NCBI GenBank assembly: GCA_022837185.1
Contig: JALHJD010000009.1
Location: forward strand, 1-27,328
Length of the DNA: 27,328 nt
Direction: 5' to 3'
Source of the DNA: Desulfobacteraceae bacterium
Lineage (GTDB): Bacteria > Desulfobacterota > Desulfobulbia > Desulfobulbales > Desulfobulbaceae
Both the position numbers and the translations under genes were made by a program. Positions 14,131 through 23,001 of this stretch are shown here, one piece after another; position 1 is the first letter of the stretch, and every line of letters starts with the position of its first letter. The notes beneath the pieces were generated by a model. The model saw only the letters and a program-made list of their open reading frames with translations, had not been told where the DNA came from and searched no databases.

Positions 14131-16740
14131 TCAGACAGAGGCGAGGAAAACAAAGCCGAGAGCGGAGACGACCAGCATCGGCACCACAAGATGGAAGAAG
14201 GAGAAACGCGGCCCCAACAGCCGGCTGAAAATTTTGTAGGTGGCATAGAACGAGGCGCCCATTCCCCCGAGAATGATGATATGCAGCACAGTGGCCGCGG
14301 CGGTCGGCGAAAGAAGGTCAAACTGCCAGGAGCCGGTCCGGATGCCGAAGACAAGCAGAAAATTGGGGGCAATCCGCCCGGCGCCATGGATGAACAGGTC
14401 CGTGTAGTAGGCCAGGAACCCCCCGAGGACCAGGGGAAGGATGCCATAGCCGGCCGCCGAAGTCACCTTGCGCCGGTCTTCGGCCGCAAGCTTCGCCTGC
14501 AGCGTGCTCACCAGCAGGTAGCCGACCCAGCCGAGCATGATCAGGCCCCAGAACAGGCCCGTTCCGGCAAGGACGAACCCCGCCGTCGTGCCCGCGCCCG
14601 GGGAGGCACTCCACATCCGGACCTGCTCCAGGAACCGCCCGTGATGAACAAGGAAAAAATAGACCGCGCCCAGGGAGACAATCAGAAAATTATCGGACAG
14701 TTTGGTGTTGCGCAGGGACCAGAGTTCACGCGGGGCCAGCCGGAGGTTCAATTCGATGGAGCGAAGCCGGCAGTTCCTTATGCAACGGCCGCACAGGATG
14801 CAGTCTTTGTTGTTGTCCACCAGGAATGGATGCCTGAACATGGGGCATCCCGGCGACGTCTCTGTGCCGAGAAAACAGGCGTGGTCCCGGCACTGGTTAA
14901 CGCACATTTCCCTGTTGGCGCGCAGCTCCAGGATCGACGGCATCGAGAAGACCGCGTTCAGCGCCCCGAGAGGGCAGGCGTACCGGCACCATGAATAGCG
15001 CTCGAACAACAGGCTGAACAGCAGGGCTCCCAGGGCGATGCCCAGCAGGATCACCCCGGTGAGCCGCGGACTGTCGTAGGCGTTGAAAACTATCTCCGCC
15101 CAGAACACCGACAGGCAAAAGAGCGCCATGAGCCAGCCGGAATAACCGGCCGCCCAGGCCGGAATCCTTCGGGTGGGCTGGAAATATTTCTGCAGCAGTT
15201 TGCCCGGCGCCGACAGGGCGCAGATGCTGCACCAGAACCGTGGCAGAAAAAAAAAGGAAATGATCAGCAGCGGCCAGCCGATATACCAGCACAGGGTGAT
15301 GCCCAGGTTGTCTTCTGCCTCCTGCGGCCCAAAAAACAGGATCGGCAGAATAAGGGCAAACAGGACCAATACCACCTTGCTGAGCCGCGGCTGCAGGCGT
15401 CCCTCAAAAAGCCGCCTGACCATGGGCAGGCGCAGCAGGTTGAACGACAATCGTCCTTCCCCGCCCGGCTGGCCGAAAAAAATCTGCTCGGCAATTATCT
15501 CCTCCCCCGACGCAACCATGACCGCCCGGTGAATGACAGTGGAGAGTTCCGTAAGGTTGCCGGGCCAGTCATACTTCATCAACATGCCGAGGGCGTCCGG
15601 TGAGATTCCCGTTACCCTTTTGTTGAGCTCGGCGTTATAGCGGTTGATATAAAAATGAACCAGTGCCAGGATATCCTGCTTGTGCTCCCTCAGCGGCGGC
15701 AGGATGAAGTGATGCTGTTGAAACAGGGCCGCCATTTCCGGAACGAGAATCATCTCCTCTTCCATTGCCGCGGGATCGCCGTCGATTATAAAAACCAGGC
15801 GGGCGCTGAGGGCCTGGGGGGTACTGCCTTCCACGCCGGCGAATCTGCCGGACCGGCAGGCATCGCAGAGTTTTTCCTGCAGCTCCCGGCTTAATCTTTC
15901 CGCGTGAAAAAGCACCAGGGTGCCGCCGCGCACCTGCTCCAGGACCCCCAGCTGCCTGCCCGAGGAAAACGGAAAGGAATCCTGCTTGTAGCCGAACAGT
16001 TTTTCTTCCCATATCCATGTTTCGAATTCCCGGATATCCAGCTCAATATAAGGCTGGTCCCGCCGGGCGGACTGGAGATGCAACTGGCGGGCGGCAAGCC
16101 GGCGACCGGTACCGGGTTCGCCGCCGATGAGTACGGGAGAGTCAAGCGCGGCAAAACGATGGATCTGTTTCCTTATTTTCCGGGCAAGTTCAAAATCATC
16201 CTGCCGCTCATCCTTCCCGCCAACCCGCTCCTCCCGCGTACCGTCCCGACTGCCGGAAGTGCCGGGGGCTGAGGCAAGGGCCGGGACATCGCGCCGGAAG
16301 GCCGCCTTCCCTTCAGGCTCCGACCAGCCGTCCGATGCAAGGGACAGCCTTTCTGCCAGGGCCCTGTCAAGCGTCTGATGGATCCGGGGATTGGCCAGCA
16401 GGACGGTTCTGAACCTGTCCTCGTCAAACACCAGCAGACGGGTAGGGGCAAGGGTTCGGACCGTCAGGGACCGCTGCCTGCCGGTCAAAAGCGAGACTTC
16501 GCCGAAATGGCCGCCCGTGCTCACCTGCCCGGCAACGCAGGCAAAATTTCCATGGGTTTCAACAATCAGCTCGACCAGGCCGGCGACGATGACATAGAAT
16601 TCGGCCCCCTTGTCTCCCTTGTGATAGACAAATTCTCCGGCCGCGAATAGCCGCTCCCGGGCGCATGCCCTGACCCGGCGCAGCTCGGCTTCGGACAATC
16701 CCTGGAAAAGGTAGATTTCCCGCAGATCATTGTCGGACAT
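14131..16740 (-). CDS. Cyclic-nucleotide-binding / sigma-54-type AAA / membrane polyferredoxin fusion protein
   Basis: Numbering is from the upstream GTG at 16797 (888 aa); I favour the ATG at 16740 (869 aa), as MSDNDLREIYLFQGL is a natural start. Neither has a clear Shine-Dalgarno site. Residues 30-150 form a cNMP-binding domain (GDKGAEFYVI, GGHFGEVSLLTGRQRS). Residues 200-440 look like an enhancer-binding ATPase: P-loop GGEPGTGR (Lys changed to Arg), LPPLREHKQDI, KYDWPGNLTEL. Walker B is GGTLVLFHAERLS instead of GGTLFLDE, and the GAFTGA loop is replaced by DSFPFS, so sigma-54 activation and probably ATP hydrolysis are lost. There is no HTH. Residues 470-888 are a NapH/NosR/CcoG-like membrane module with roughly nine spans, CSIC (523-526), CRYACP (604-609), C632/C636/C641/C651 and CILCGRCIRNC (666-676). 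It may couple a ligand signal to electron flow. Confidence 0.85.
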   Translation of the reverse strand: MSDNDLREIYLFQGLSEAELRRVRACARERLFAAGEFVYHKGDKGAEFYVIVAGLVELIVETHGNFACVAGQVSTGGHFGEVSLLTGRQRSLTVRTLAPTRLLVFDEDRFRTVLLANPRIHQTLDRALAERLSLASDGWSEPEGKAAFRRDVPALASAPGTSGSRDGTREERVGGKDERQDDFELARKIRKQIHRFAALDSPVLIGGEPGTGRRLAARQLHLQSARRDQPYIELDIREFETWIWEEKLFGYKQDSFPFSSGRQLGVLEQVRGGTLVLFHAERLSRELQEKLCDACRSGRFAGVEGSTPQALSARLVFIIDGDPAAMEEEMILVPEMAALFQQHHFILPPLREHKQDILALVHFYINRYNAELNKRVTGISPDALGMLMKYDWPGNLTELSTVIHRAVMVASGEEIIAEQIFFGQPGGEGRLSFNLLRLPMVRRLFEGRLQPRLSKVVLVLFALILPILFFGPQEAEDNLGITLCWYIGWPLLIISFFFLPRFWCSICALSAPGKLLQKYFQPTRRIPAWAAGYSGWLMALFCLSVFWAEIVFNAYDSPRLTGVILLGIALGALLFSLLFERYSWCRYACPLGALNAVFSMPSILELRANREMCVNQCRDHACFLGTETSPGCPMFRHPFLVDNNKDCILCGRCIRNCRLRSIELNLRLAPRELWSLRNTKLSDNFLIVSLGAVYFFLVHHGRFLEQVRMWSASPGAGTTAGFVLAGTGLFWGLIMLGWVGYLLVSTLQAKLAAEDRRKVTSAAGYGILPLVLGGFLAYYTDLFIHGAGRIAPNFLLVFGIRTGSWQFDLLSPTAAATVLHIIILGGMGASFYATYKIFSRLLGPRFSFFHLVVPMLVVSALGFVFLASV

Positions 16741-16774
16741 GGCAGGCAGCACGGAAAGGGTCAAATCGGAATAT

Positions 16775-17410
16775 CTAAATAAGCTTTTCAATTCCACTGT
16801 AGAAGAAATAGCAGGAAAAAAGAACGAGAAAACCGGCGCAGCCCATGATCAGCCCCCGGTACAAGCGGTCGCTGAGGTAATTTCTGCCCTTGGCCACCCC
16901 GAAGGAGATCAGGGCATACCAGCCGAGGTCAGCCAGGATATGGCCGGTGAAGAACGCCGCCACCCCCGGCACCCCGAATTTGACGGAATGGAGAATATAG
17001 CCCAGGCCGATCGATGCCCACCAGATGAGCCAGTAAGGATTGGCGAGACTGAAGAGAATGCCGGCCAGGACCAGGTTCCGGCCGCCGCCGTTGTGCTCGT
17101 CCAGGCTGAGGCTCAGCCCGGCCACGCTTCTGAACATCGAGACCGACATCCACAGGAGAATGGCGCTGCCGGCCAGGGCGATGACCACAAACACCCCGTC
17201 CCGGTTCAGAAGGGGAGCGAGCCCGGCCAGCAGGGCGAGCACCAGGGCCAGTTCCAGAATCCCATGCCCGAGGATCATCAGCGGACCGGCGCCGGCGCCA
17301 CGGCGGGTGCTTTCACTGACGGTCACGGTCAGCAGCGGTCCCGGCATCAGGGCCCCGGACAGGGCAATGATGAACGAGGAAACAAATATCGTCGTCAGCG
17401 TCAGGAACAT
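16775..17410 (-). CDS. LysE/RhtB-family exporter
   Basis: A 211-residue membrane protein with about six hydrophobic segments. The N-terminal SGALMPGPLLTVTVSESTRRG is the hallmark of LysE/RhtB amino-acid and metabolite exporters, and LANPYWLIWWASIG matches the conserved NPK/NPY-type second half. It exports small solutes by proton exchange in known members; the substrate is not predictable. No clear ribosome-binding site precedes the ATG. The stop lies 34 bp before the ATG at 16740 of the next minus-strand gene, so the two are probably co-transcribed. Confidence 0.9.
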   Translation of the reverse strand: MFLTLTTIFVSSFIIALSGALMPGPLLTVTVSESTRRGAGAGPLMILGHGILELALVLALLAGLAPLLNRDGVFVVIALAGSAILLWMSVSMFRSVAGLSLSLDEHNGGGRNLVLAGILFSLANPYWLIWWASIGLGYILHSVKFGVPGVAAFFTGHILADLGWYALISFGVAKGRNYLSDRLYRGLIMGCAGFLVLFSCYFFYSGIEKLI

Positions 17411-17548
17411 GGCACGGGGCGCTCCGTCACAAAATCAAAATGGCAGCGGCAGATCAGGAAACGGTCGATACGGTTCTCTTACAGTAGTCTTTTCGTTCTT
17501 TTTGGCAACAGGTTCCCCGGGCTGCGCTCCTCCATTCCGCCGGAACAA

Positions 17549-18313
17549 TCATTTTTCCCGCAAACGGGCGAGCAGGCAGGACATGGTCGCGCCGAAACCG
17601 CCGGCAAGGGTAATGTCGGCCAGCGGTCCCAGGGCCGGAGCCAGGTTGACCTCGATAATCCTGCCGCCCCTGCGCCTGACCCGGAGAGGAATGGTTGAAG
17701 CCGGGGCCACCTGGCACGAAGTGCCGGCAACGATCAGCACATCGGCCGTTGCGATCAGCTTTTCGGTCTGATGCAGGGCGTCGGTCGGAATGGCTTCATC
17801 AAAGAAGACCACGTCCGGTTTGAGGACGGCACCGCAGGAACACAGGGGTGGAAGCGGCCTGGTCCGGACCTCGGCCAGGAGCAGAGCGGTCCGGCAGCGG
17901 CCGCAGGAAAAGGTGGCCAGGGAGCCGTGGAACTCGACAACCGACCGGCTGCCGGCTTTCTGATGCAGTCCGTCGATATTCTGGGTGATGATTCCGTACA
18001 GGCAACCCATTGCCTCCATGGCCGCCAGGGCATGGTGACCGGCATTGGGTTCGGCATCGGTGACCGCCAGCAGTTCGGCAAACATTTTCCAGACCTTGAC
18101 CGGGTCACGCCGGAAAGCACCGATCGTTCCATACTCCAGGGGGTCGAACCGGGACCAAAGGCCGTTTCGGCCGCGGAAATCCGGGATACCGCTTTCGGTG
18201 CTGGCACCGGCGCCGGTCAGGGCGATGACTGTGCCAGCCGACCTGATCAGTTCCGCGGCCCGGGCGGCACCGTCTGAAATTTCCGGACTGACGCCCGGGC
18301 AGGACACCTTCAT
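17549..18313 (-). CDS. Sir2-family NAD-dependent protein deacylase
   Basis: A 254-residue sirtuin. NAD-binding GAGASTESGIPDFRG (34-48), QNIDGLHQKAG (111-121) and catalytic His129 in EFHGS are present. The zinc site is C137/C140 and C158/C160; the second pair is CxC, not the usual CxxC. The Tyr-x-x-Arg pair that marks desuccinylases is not seen, so a deacetylase is more likely. I start at 18313, because GAGGAA precedes this ATG at a good distance; the frame is open 33 codons further, but that extension is Arg/Pro-rich and lacks support. It may act on acetyl-lysine in metabolic enzymes, for example acetyl-CoA synthetase, in analogy with CobB. Confidence 0.92.
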   Translation of the reverse strand: MKVSCPGVSPEISDGAARAAELIRSAGTVIALTGAGASTESGIPDFRGRNGLWSRFDPLEYGTIGAFRRDPVKVWKMFAELLAVTDAEPNAGHHALAAMEAMGCLYGIITQNIDGLHQKAGSRSVVEFHGSLATFSCGRCRTALLLAEVRTRPLPPLCSCGAVLKPDVVFFDEAIPTDALHQTEKLIATADVLIVAGTSCQVAPASTIPLRVRRRGGRIIEVNLAPALGPLADITLAGGFGATMSCLLARLREK

Positions 18314-18439
18314 GCGTTCCTCAAGCGGGTCAGGCCGCGCCTCGCCGGACGGTGCCGCCCGCCATACTTTTCCCGTGCCTTGCGCCGGCCGGGCAGGGAA
18401 GCTCCGGGCCATGCGTTGCCCGCGGACCCATTGCCGCGA

Positions 18440-20227
18440 CTACTCACCGGTCTTTTCCAGGGCATCTTTGATGGAAAGGGCATAGGGTTGATGGCTGAGC
18501 AGGAACCCGGGCAGATTGTTCCGGACGCGGCGGGCCTGTTCCATGGTATCGTAGAGACCGTAGAAAACGAGGAGAGTCGGCGAGGAGGTCTTGCGCAGGA
18601 TATAGAGATCATCCTTGACCGAATAATAGTCGTCCCGGACAAGCAATCTTTTGAGATTTTCTTCGGCGCTGTCCGAACCGAGCATCATCAGCTGGATGGT
18701 GTAGCCGCCCCGGTATGACCAGGCCAGCCAGTTTGACGTCGCCCTGGTCCGTTCCTGAAAGATTTCGTGGGGATTTCTTGCAGCCGCCGGTTGCAAGGCC
18801 ACAATGGCAGGAGGCTGGGGCGCACCATCCCTTTTTTTCGCCGCAGGTTGCAGAACAACTATCTCCTTCGGCGGGGCCGGGGGTCCGGACGGGGCGGCTT
18901 CCGCCGCTGGGGAGGCTGCCGCCCGGGGTGCCGGTTTTCCGCCGCTCCCCTTGCCCGCCTGTTCGGCAGCGGCAGGCTGCCGCTGCGGCTCCGCCTCTTT
19001 CTTCTTTTCCTCCATGCTTACCCGGTCCGTCCCGAGCGGTTCCTGCTGCGGAGCCGATTCGTTGAGTTGCTCATGCTGTCGGGCGGCAGCCGGCTCTTTC
19101 CCGCCTGCCGTGGACTCGGCTTCGGCGGGGGAAGGCTTTTCCTTCACCGCCGTTTCCGCCGGCTCGACCGGAGGAGGCGCTTCGACCGCCGGCTCGGGCT
19201 TCTCCACGGGCGGCGCAGGCGCCTCCGTTTCCCTGTCGTCAGGCCGGAGGGGGAGGAGCAGCAGGATCAGGACAAAGGCCAGGGCCGGGAGCAGCCACAG
19301 CCGGTATTTTTGCAGCCACTCCCGCACCAGGGCAAAACCGCTCCGGTTGTTGCCGGCCTCCTGCAGACGGGGAAAAAGCGCATCGGCGGCAACCTTGTCC
19401 TTCCCCATCTCATACGCGGCCGTCAGGCCTTTGTCGGCGAGCATACCGATCAGCCCGATATTGCCTCCGGCTGCCTGATGCATGGCCGTGATTGCCTCGG
19501 CGGTGAATATTATTGCAGCCCTGTCCGCCGGACAGCCGGCCAATGCAAGACGATGCCGTATGTATCTTTCCGTTTCCGTCCTGGTCAGCGGTTCCAGGTC
19601 GTAGTGGACATCAAGGTCGATTCCGGCACAGTACACGGCAAGCTGCTCGATATTTCTGTTCAGTTCCGGGCGGCCGATAAGCAGGATCTGCAGCGCATCC
19701 TCAACATCACCGTCGCAGGTCAGCCGGACCAGCCGTTCGAGGGTGGCCAGGAACAGCTTTTCGGCATCGTCAATGAGCAGCACCACCCGGATACCCCTGG
19801 CTTTCCTGTCCAGCAGCTGTTCCTTGAATTCAGCCAGGAAGCTCGCCGGGGCAGCCGCTTCCCCCTCCGTTTTACGGCCCAGGGCCAGGCAGATCAGGCG
19901 CAGCAGATCCTCGAAAGACCCGACCGGATGATCGAGCCGGACCGGATCAAACCGGGCGCGGGGGAGCCGTTCGGCGAGGAGCTGCTGGAACAGGGTTTTG
20001 CCGACTCCTTCGCCTCCGGTCAGCCGGATCAGCCGCTTGCCCTCCTCGATGTCGGAAAGGAGTCGACCCAGCAGTTCCTCCCTGCCCCCGTCGCCGAAAA
20101 ACTGCTCCGGGTCGGGTCCCTGGCTGAAAGGAGGAGCGCTCAGGCGAAAATGTTCTCTGTATGAAGGATGGCTATTCAATTCGGACAATTTTTCCGCATT
20201 CGCATTCCGCCCGGAGGGCCTGTTCAA
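18440..20227 (-). CDS. DamX-like membrane protein: ExeA-type AAA ATPase with C-terminal SPOR domain
   Basis: About 595 residues. The N-terminal part (SYREHFRLSAPPFSQGPD, 22-39) and the ATPase domain resemble ExeA/GspA. Walker A is GGEGVGKT (71-78), Walker B is VVLLIDDAEKL with Asp153/154, and the sensor region is LIGRPELN (183-190). A single hydrophobic span lies at 311-328 (WLLPALAFVLILLLLPLR). It is followed by a ~180-residue Pro/Ala/Glu-rich linker and a SPOR-like domain (about 510-595, GGYTIQLMMLGS), which binds denuded peptidoglycan at division sites in known members. The domain order ATPase-TM-linker-SPOR is that of DamX-like proteins. The start is uncertain: TTG at 20227 is unsupported by a Shine-Dalgarno, and internal TTG codons just before SHPSY are possible. 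It may aid cell division or secretin assembly through peptidoglycan. Confidence 0.85.
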   Translation of the reverse strand: MNRPSGRNANAEKLSELNSHPSYREHFRLSAPPFSQGPDPEQFFGDGGREELLGRLLSDIEEGKRLIRLTGGEGVGKTLFQQLLAERLPRARFDPVRLDHPVGSFEDLLRLICLALGRKTEGEAAAPASFLAEFKEQLLDRKARGIRVVLLIDDAEKLFLATLERLVRLTCDGDVEDALQILLIGRPELNRNIEQLAVYCAGIDLDVHYDLEPLTRTETERYIRHRLALAGCPADRAAIIFTAEAITAMHQAAGGNIGLIGMLADKGLTAAYEMGKDKVAADALFPRLQEAGNNRSGFALVREWLQKYRLWLLPALAFVLILLLLPLRPDDRETEAPAPPVEKPEPAVEAPPPVEPAETAVKEKPSPAEAESTAGGKEPAAARQHEQLNESAPQQEPLGTDRVSMEEKKKEAEPQRQPAAAEQAGKGSGGKPAPRAAASPAAEAAPSGPPAPPKEIVVLQPAAKKRDGAPQPPAIVALQPAAARNPHEIFQERTRATSNWLAWSYRGGYTIQLMMLGSDSAEENLKRLLVRDDYYSVKDDLYILRKTSSPTLLVFYGLYDTMEQARRVRNNLPGFLLSHQPYALSIKDALEKTGE

Positions 20228-20268
20228 GCAATCGATCCGGGCCGCATATGGTTTTTATTCCCATCACT

Positions 20269-20299
20269 ATTATGTACTCCCGAATCCCTCATGTTTCAA
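20269..20299 (-). promoter_or_regulatory. Weak candidate promoter for the minus-strand ATPase/SPOR gene
   Basis: On the minus strand TTGAAA (20299-20294) is followed after 19 nt by CATAAT (20274-20269). The spacing is long. The rest of the 289-bp divergent spacer (20228-20516) shows no gene. Confidence 0.3.
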
Positions 20300-20449
20300 T
20301 GATTATGCCGGATTTCGCCAAATTTCCCAACCCGCGGATCCCCGCACTTTCCACCGTCCCTGAGCAAATTGATTGCCATCGTCCCGCCGCTGATTTATTG
20401 TTGATCCGGAAGGTCACCCCTCGGGGCGGCCCGGAGGGTCCGATCGGTT

Positions 20450-20476
20450 TTGCATATCACATCGGTCGGATATAAG
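20450..20476 (+). promoter_or_regulatory. Weak candidate promoter for gnd-zwf
   Basis: TTGCAT (20450-20455; or TTTGCA one base earlier) lies 15-16 nt before TATAAG (20471-20476). Transcription would start near 20483, about 34 nt before the gnd start. Confidence 0.35.
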
Positions 20477-20516
20477 CATGAACCCGGAGCAGGGTTGCGC
20501 ACGACGGGAGAACGGT

Positions 20517-21428
20517 ATGCGGATGGGAATGATCGGCCTCGGCCGCATGGGCATGAACATGGTTCGCCGGCTTTTGCGGGACGGCCACGAAGTTGTCGCC
20601 TACAACCGGACCAGCGAAAAAGTCGAAGAAATCGTCCGCGAAGGCGCCGAAGGGGCGGCAAGCCTCGAGGACCTGATCGGCAGACTCAGGCCGCCCAGAA
20701 TCGTCTGGATCATGCTGCCCGCCGGAAAAGTCGTTGACGACCACATCGACAGCCTGGCGGACCTCCTGGACCCGGGGGATTGCATCGTCGAAGGAGGCAA
20801 CAGCCGTTATACCGATGATATCAGGCGGGCCGAAGCCCTCGGCCGCAGGGCAATTCACTACCTGGACGCCGGGGTCAGCGGGGGCATCTGGGGCCTCCAG
20901 GTCGGGTACTGCACAATGGTGGGGGGCGAGAAAAAGGTTTTCGACGACCTCGAGCCCCTGTTCAGAAGCCTTGCCCCCGAAAACGGATACCTCCACTGCG
21001 GACCCGCCGGAGCGGGCCATTTTGTCAAAATGATCCATAACGGCATTGAATACGGCATGATGCAGGCATACGGCGAGGGGTTCGCCCTGCTGGAGGCCTC
21101 GCCCTACCGCGACCACTTCGACTACGGGCGGATAGCCGGCCTCTGGAACCAGGGCAGCGTGATCCGCTCCTGGCTCCTGGAACTGCTGGAAAAGGCATTC
21201 GCCGAAGATCCCCGCCTGGAAGAACTGCTCGGCTATGTGGAAGATTCGGGGGAAGGCCGCTGGACGGTGGAACAGGCGATAGAGAGCCGGGTGGCCGCCC
21301 CGGTCATCGCCCTTTCCCTGTTCGCCCGCTTCCAGTCCAGGGAGGAAAACAGCTTCGCCAACCGGGTGCTGGCCGCCCTGCGCCGGGAATTCGGCGGACA
21401 CGCCGTTAAACCGTCCGCGGAAAAATAA
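20517..21428 (+). CDS. gnd: 6-phosphogluconate dehydrogenase, decarboxylating, short form
   Basis: A 303-residue protein of the short (about 300 aa) 6PGDH class. It converts 6-phosphogluconate to ribulose-5-phosphate and CO2. The Rossmann loop is GLGRMG (8-12 region) and the strand-2 end reads AYNRTSEK (28-35). An Asn-Arg-Thr here favours NADP+ over NAD+, since NAD-dependent members carry Asp; this is inference. EGGNSRYTDD (92-101), VSGG (120-123) and GHFVKMIHNGIEYG (167-180, with catalytic Lys171) complete the active site. The ATG at 20517 is chosen because GGGAG lies 6 nt upstream; the open frame extends to 20478. zwf follows after 2 bp, so the two genes are an operon. Confidence 0.93.
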   Translation: MRMGMIGLGRMGMNMVRRLLRDGHEVVAYNRTSEKVEEIVREGAEGAASLEDLIGRLRPPRIVWIMLPAGKVVDDHIDSLADLLDPGDCIVEGGNSRYTDDIRRAEALGRRAIHYLDAGVSGGIWGLQVGYCTMVGGEKKVFDDLEPLFRSLAPENGYLHCGPAGAGHFVKMIHNGIEYGMMQAYGEGFALLEASPYRDHFDYGRIAGLWNQGSVIRSWLLELLEKAFAEDPRLEELLGYVEDSGEGRWTVEQAIESRVAAPVIALSLFARFQSREENSFANRVLAALRREFGGHAVKPSAEK

Positions 21429-21430
21429 CC

Positions 21431-22942
21431 ATGGAGCAGCTCCACGCCTGTGATGACCGGCCCGGTCCTGCCGCCTTGGAACCCTGCATCATTGTCATTT
21501 TCGGGGCTTCCGGCGACCTGACCAGCCGCAAGCTCATTCCGGCCCTGTTTTCCATGTACGTCCAGGGCAACATGCCCGGACCCTTTGCCATCGTCGGCTG
21601 CGGCCGCACTCCCTTGACCGGCGCGGCTTTTAAGGAACTGCTTTTCGCCCGCCTCGGGGAAAGGCTGCGGGATTCGCGGGCGTGGCACGCCTTTGCCGAT
21701 AATCTGGATTATTTTCCCATCGCCTACGATCGCCAAAGCTTTCAGGTCCTGGCCCGTCATCTCGAACAAATCGACCGGGAGAAGCAGACCCGGGGCAACC
21801 GCATATTCGACCTGGCCGTCCCGCCCGATCTGTATCCGGTCATAGCGGAACTGCTCGGCGGGGCCGGCCTTGCCGCCCAGTATCAGACCTTTCCGGGCTG
21901 GTCCCGGATCATCGTCGAAAAGCCTTTCGGCCGCGACCTCGAGACGGCCGTGGCGCTCAATGCGACCCTGCATGAACATTTCGCCGAGGAACAGATCTAC
22001 CGCATCGATCATTACCTGGCCAAGGAGACCGTTCAGAACACCCTCATTTTCCGTTTCGCCAATTCCATCTTCGAGCCGCTGTGGAACCGGCACCACATCG
22101 AATATGTCGGCATTGTCGCGGCCGAGGAAATCGGCGTTGAATCCCGTTCCGGCTATTATGACAATTCCGGCGTGCTGCGCGACATGTTCCAGAATCACAT
22201 GATGCAGCTGCTTGTCCTCACCGCCATGGAGCCGCCGGCGCGTTTCGAGACCGATGCGATCCAGGACGAGAAGGCCAAGGTCATACGTTCCCTCCGCGAT
22301 TTCAGCATTGAACAGGGAAGCCGCATCTGCCTCGGCCAGTACGGCCAAGGCGAGATCGGCGGCCGGTCCGTACCGGCCTATAGGTCCGAAGCGGGCGTTG
22401 ACCCCCGGTCCCCCACTCCGACTTTTGCCCTGATGGAGTTGTATGTCGACAACTGGCGCTGGCAGGATGTCCCTTTTTACCTGATATCGGGAAAGCGCCT
22501 GCCCCGCAAGGAAACCCGGATCATCATCCAGTTCAGGGAGGTCCCCCACCGGCTTTTCCGGGAAGTGCTGGGGCAGAACATCAATGCCAACCGCCTGCTG
22601 ATCGAAACCTATCCCGAGGAGGCGATCAGACTGACCTTTCAGACCAAGAACCCGGGCGCTTCAATCTGCCTGCGCACCATGACCATGGATTTTTTTTACC
22701 ATCAGCATTACAAGGGCGCTGCCCTGGATGCCTACGCACGGGTGCTTCTGGACTGCATCGCCGGTGACCACATGCTGTTCTGGCGCCAGGACGGCATAGA
22801 ACTCTCCTGGGCCTTCCTTACCCCGGTTCTGCAGGAATGCGAGGAGTGCCCTTCACCGGAACGGCTGCTCCATTTTTACCCGGCCGGCTCCTGGGGGCCG
22901 GAGCCGGCACGGAAAACCATGGCGCTCCTGTTTGGCGACTGA
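21431..22942 (+). CDS. zwf: Glucose-6-phosphate 1-dehydrogenase
   Basis: A 503-residue enzyme, the usual length. It oxidises glucose-6-phosphate to 6-phosphogluconolactone with NAD(P)+. IVIFGASGDLTSRKLIPAL (21-39) is the nucleotide-binding start. The active-site signature reads RIDHYLAKE (191-199) where nearly all family members have RIDHYLGKE; Asp193, His194 and Lys198 are kept. VEKPFGRDL, SGYYDNSGVLRDMFQNHMMQLL and YLISGKRLP are also typical. The first ~17 residues look poorly conserved and the true start could be internal. It is separated from gnd by 2 bp. The 6-phosphogluconolactonase that should link the two steps is not in this window. Confidence 0.94.
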   Translation: MEQLHACDDRPGPAALEPCIIVIFGASGDLTSRKLIPALFSMYVQGNMPGPFAIVGCGRTPLTGAAFKELLFARLGERLRDSRAWHAFADNLDYFPIAYDRQSFQVLARHLEQIDREKQTRGNRIFDLAVPPDLYPVIAELLGGAGLAAQYQTFPGWSRIIVEKPFGRDLETAVALNATLHEHFAEEQIYRIDHYLAKETVQNTLIFRFANSIFEPLWNRHHIEYVGIVAAEEIGVESRSGYYDNSGVLRDMFQNHMMQLLVLTAMEPPARFETDAIQDEKAKVIRSLRDFSIEQGSRICLGQYGQGEIGGRSVPAYRSEAGVDPRSPTPTFALMELYVDNWRWQDVPFYLISGKRLPRKETRIIIQFREVPHRLFREVLGQNINANRLLIETYPEEAIRLTFQTKNPGASICLRTMTMDFFYHQHYKGAALDAYARVLLDCIAGDHMLFWRQDGIELSWAFLTPVLQECEECPSPERLLHFYPAGSWGPEPARKTMALLFGD

Positions 22943-23001
22943 CCTGCCGATTCCGGGGCCCGGCCGATGGCCGATGCTTGTATTCTTCCGACAGCGCGAC
23001 A

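Noticed and set aside
18767..20164. 465-aa plus-strand open frame opposite the ATPase/SPOR gene
   Set aside because: Arg/Gly-rich mirror frame; the minus strand carries Walker A/B motifs and a SPOR domain.
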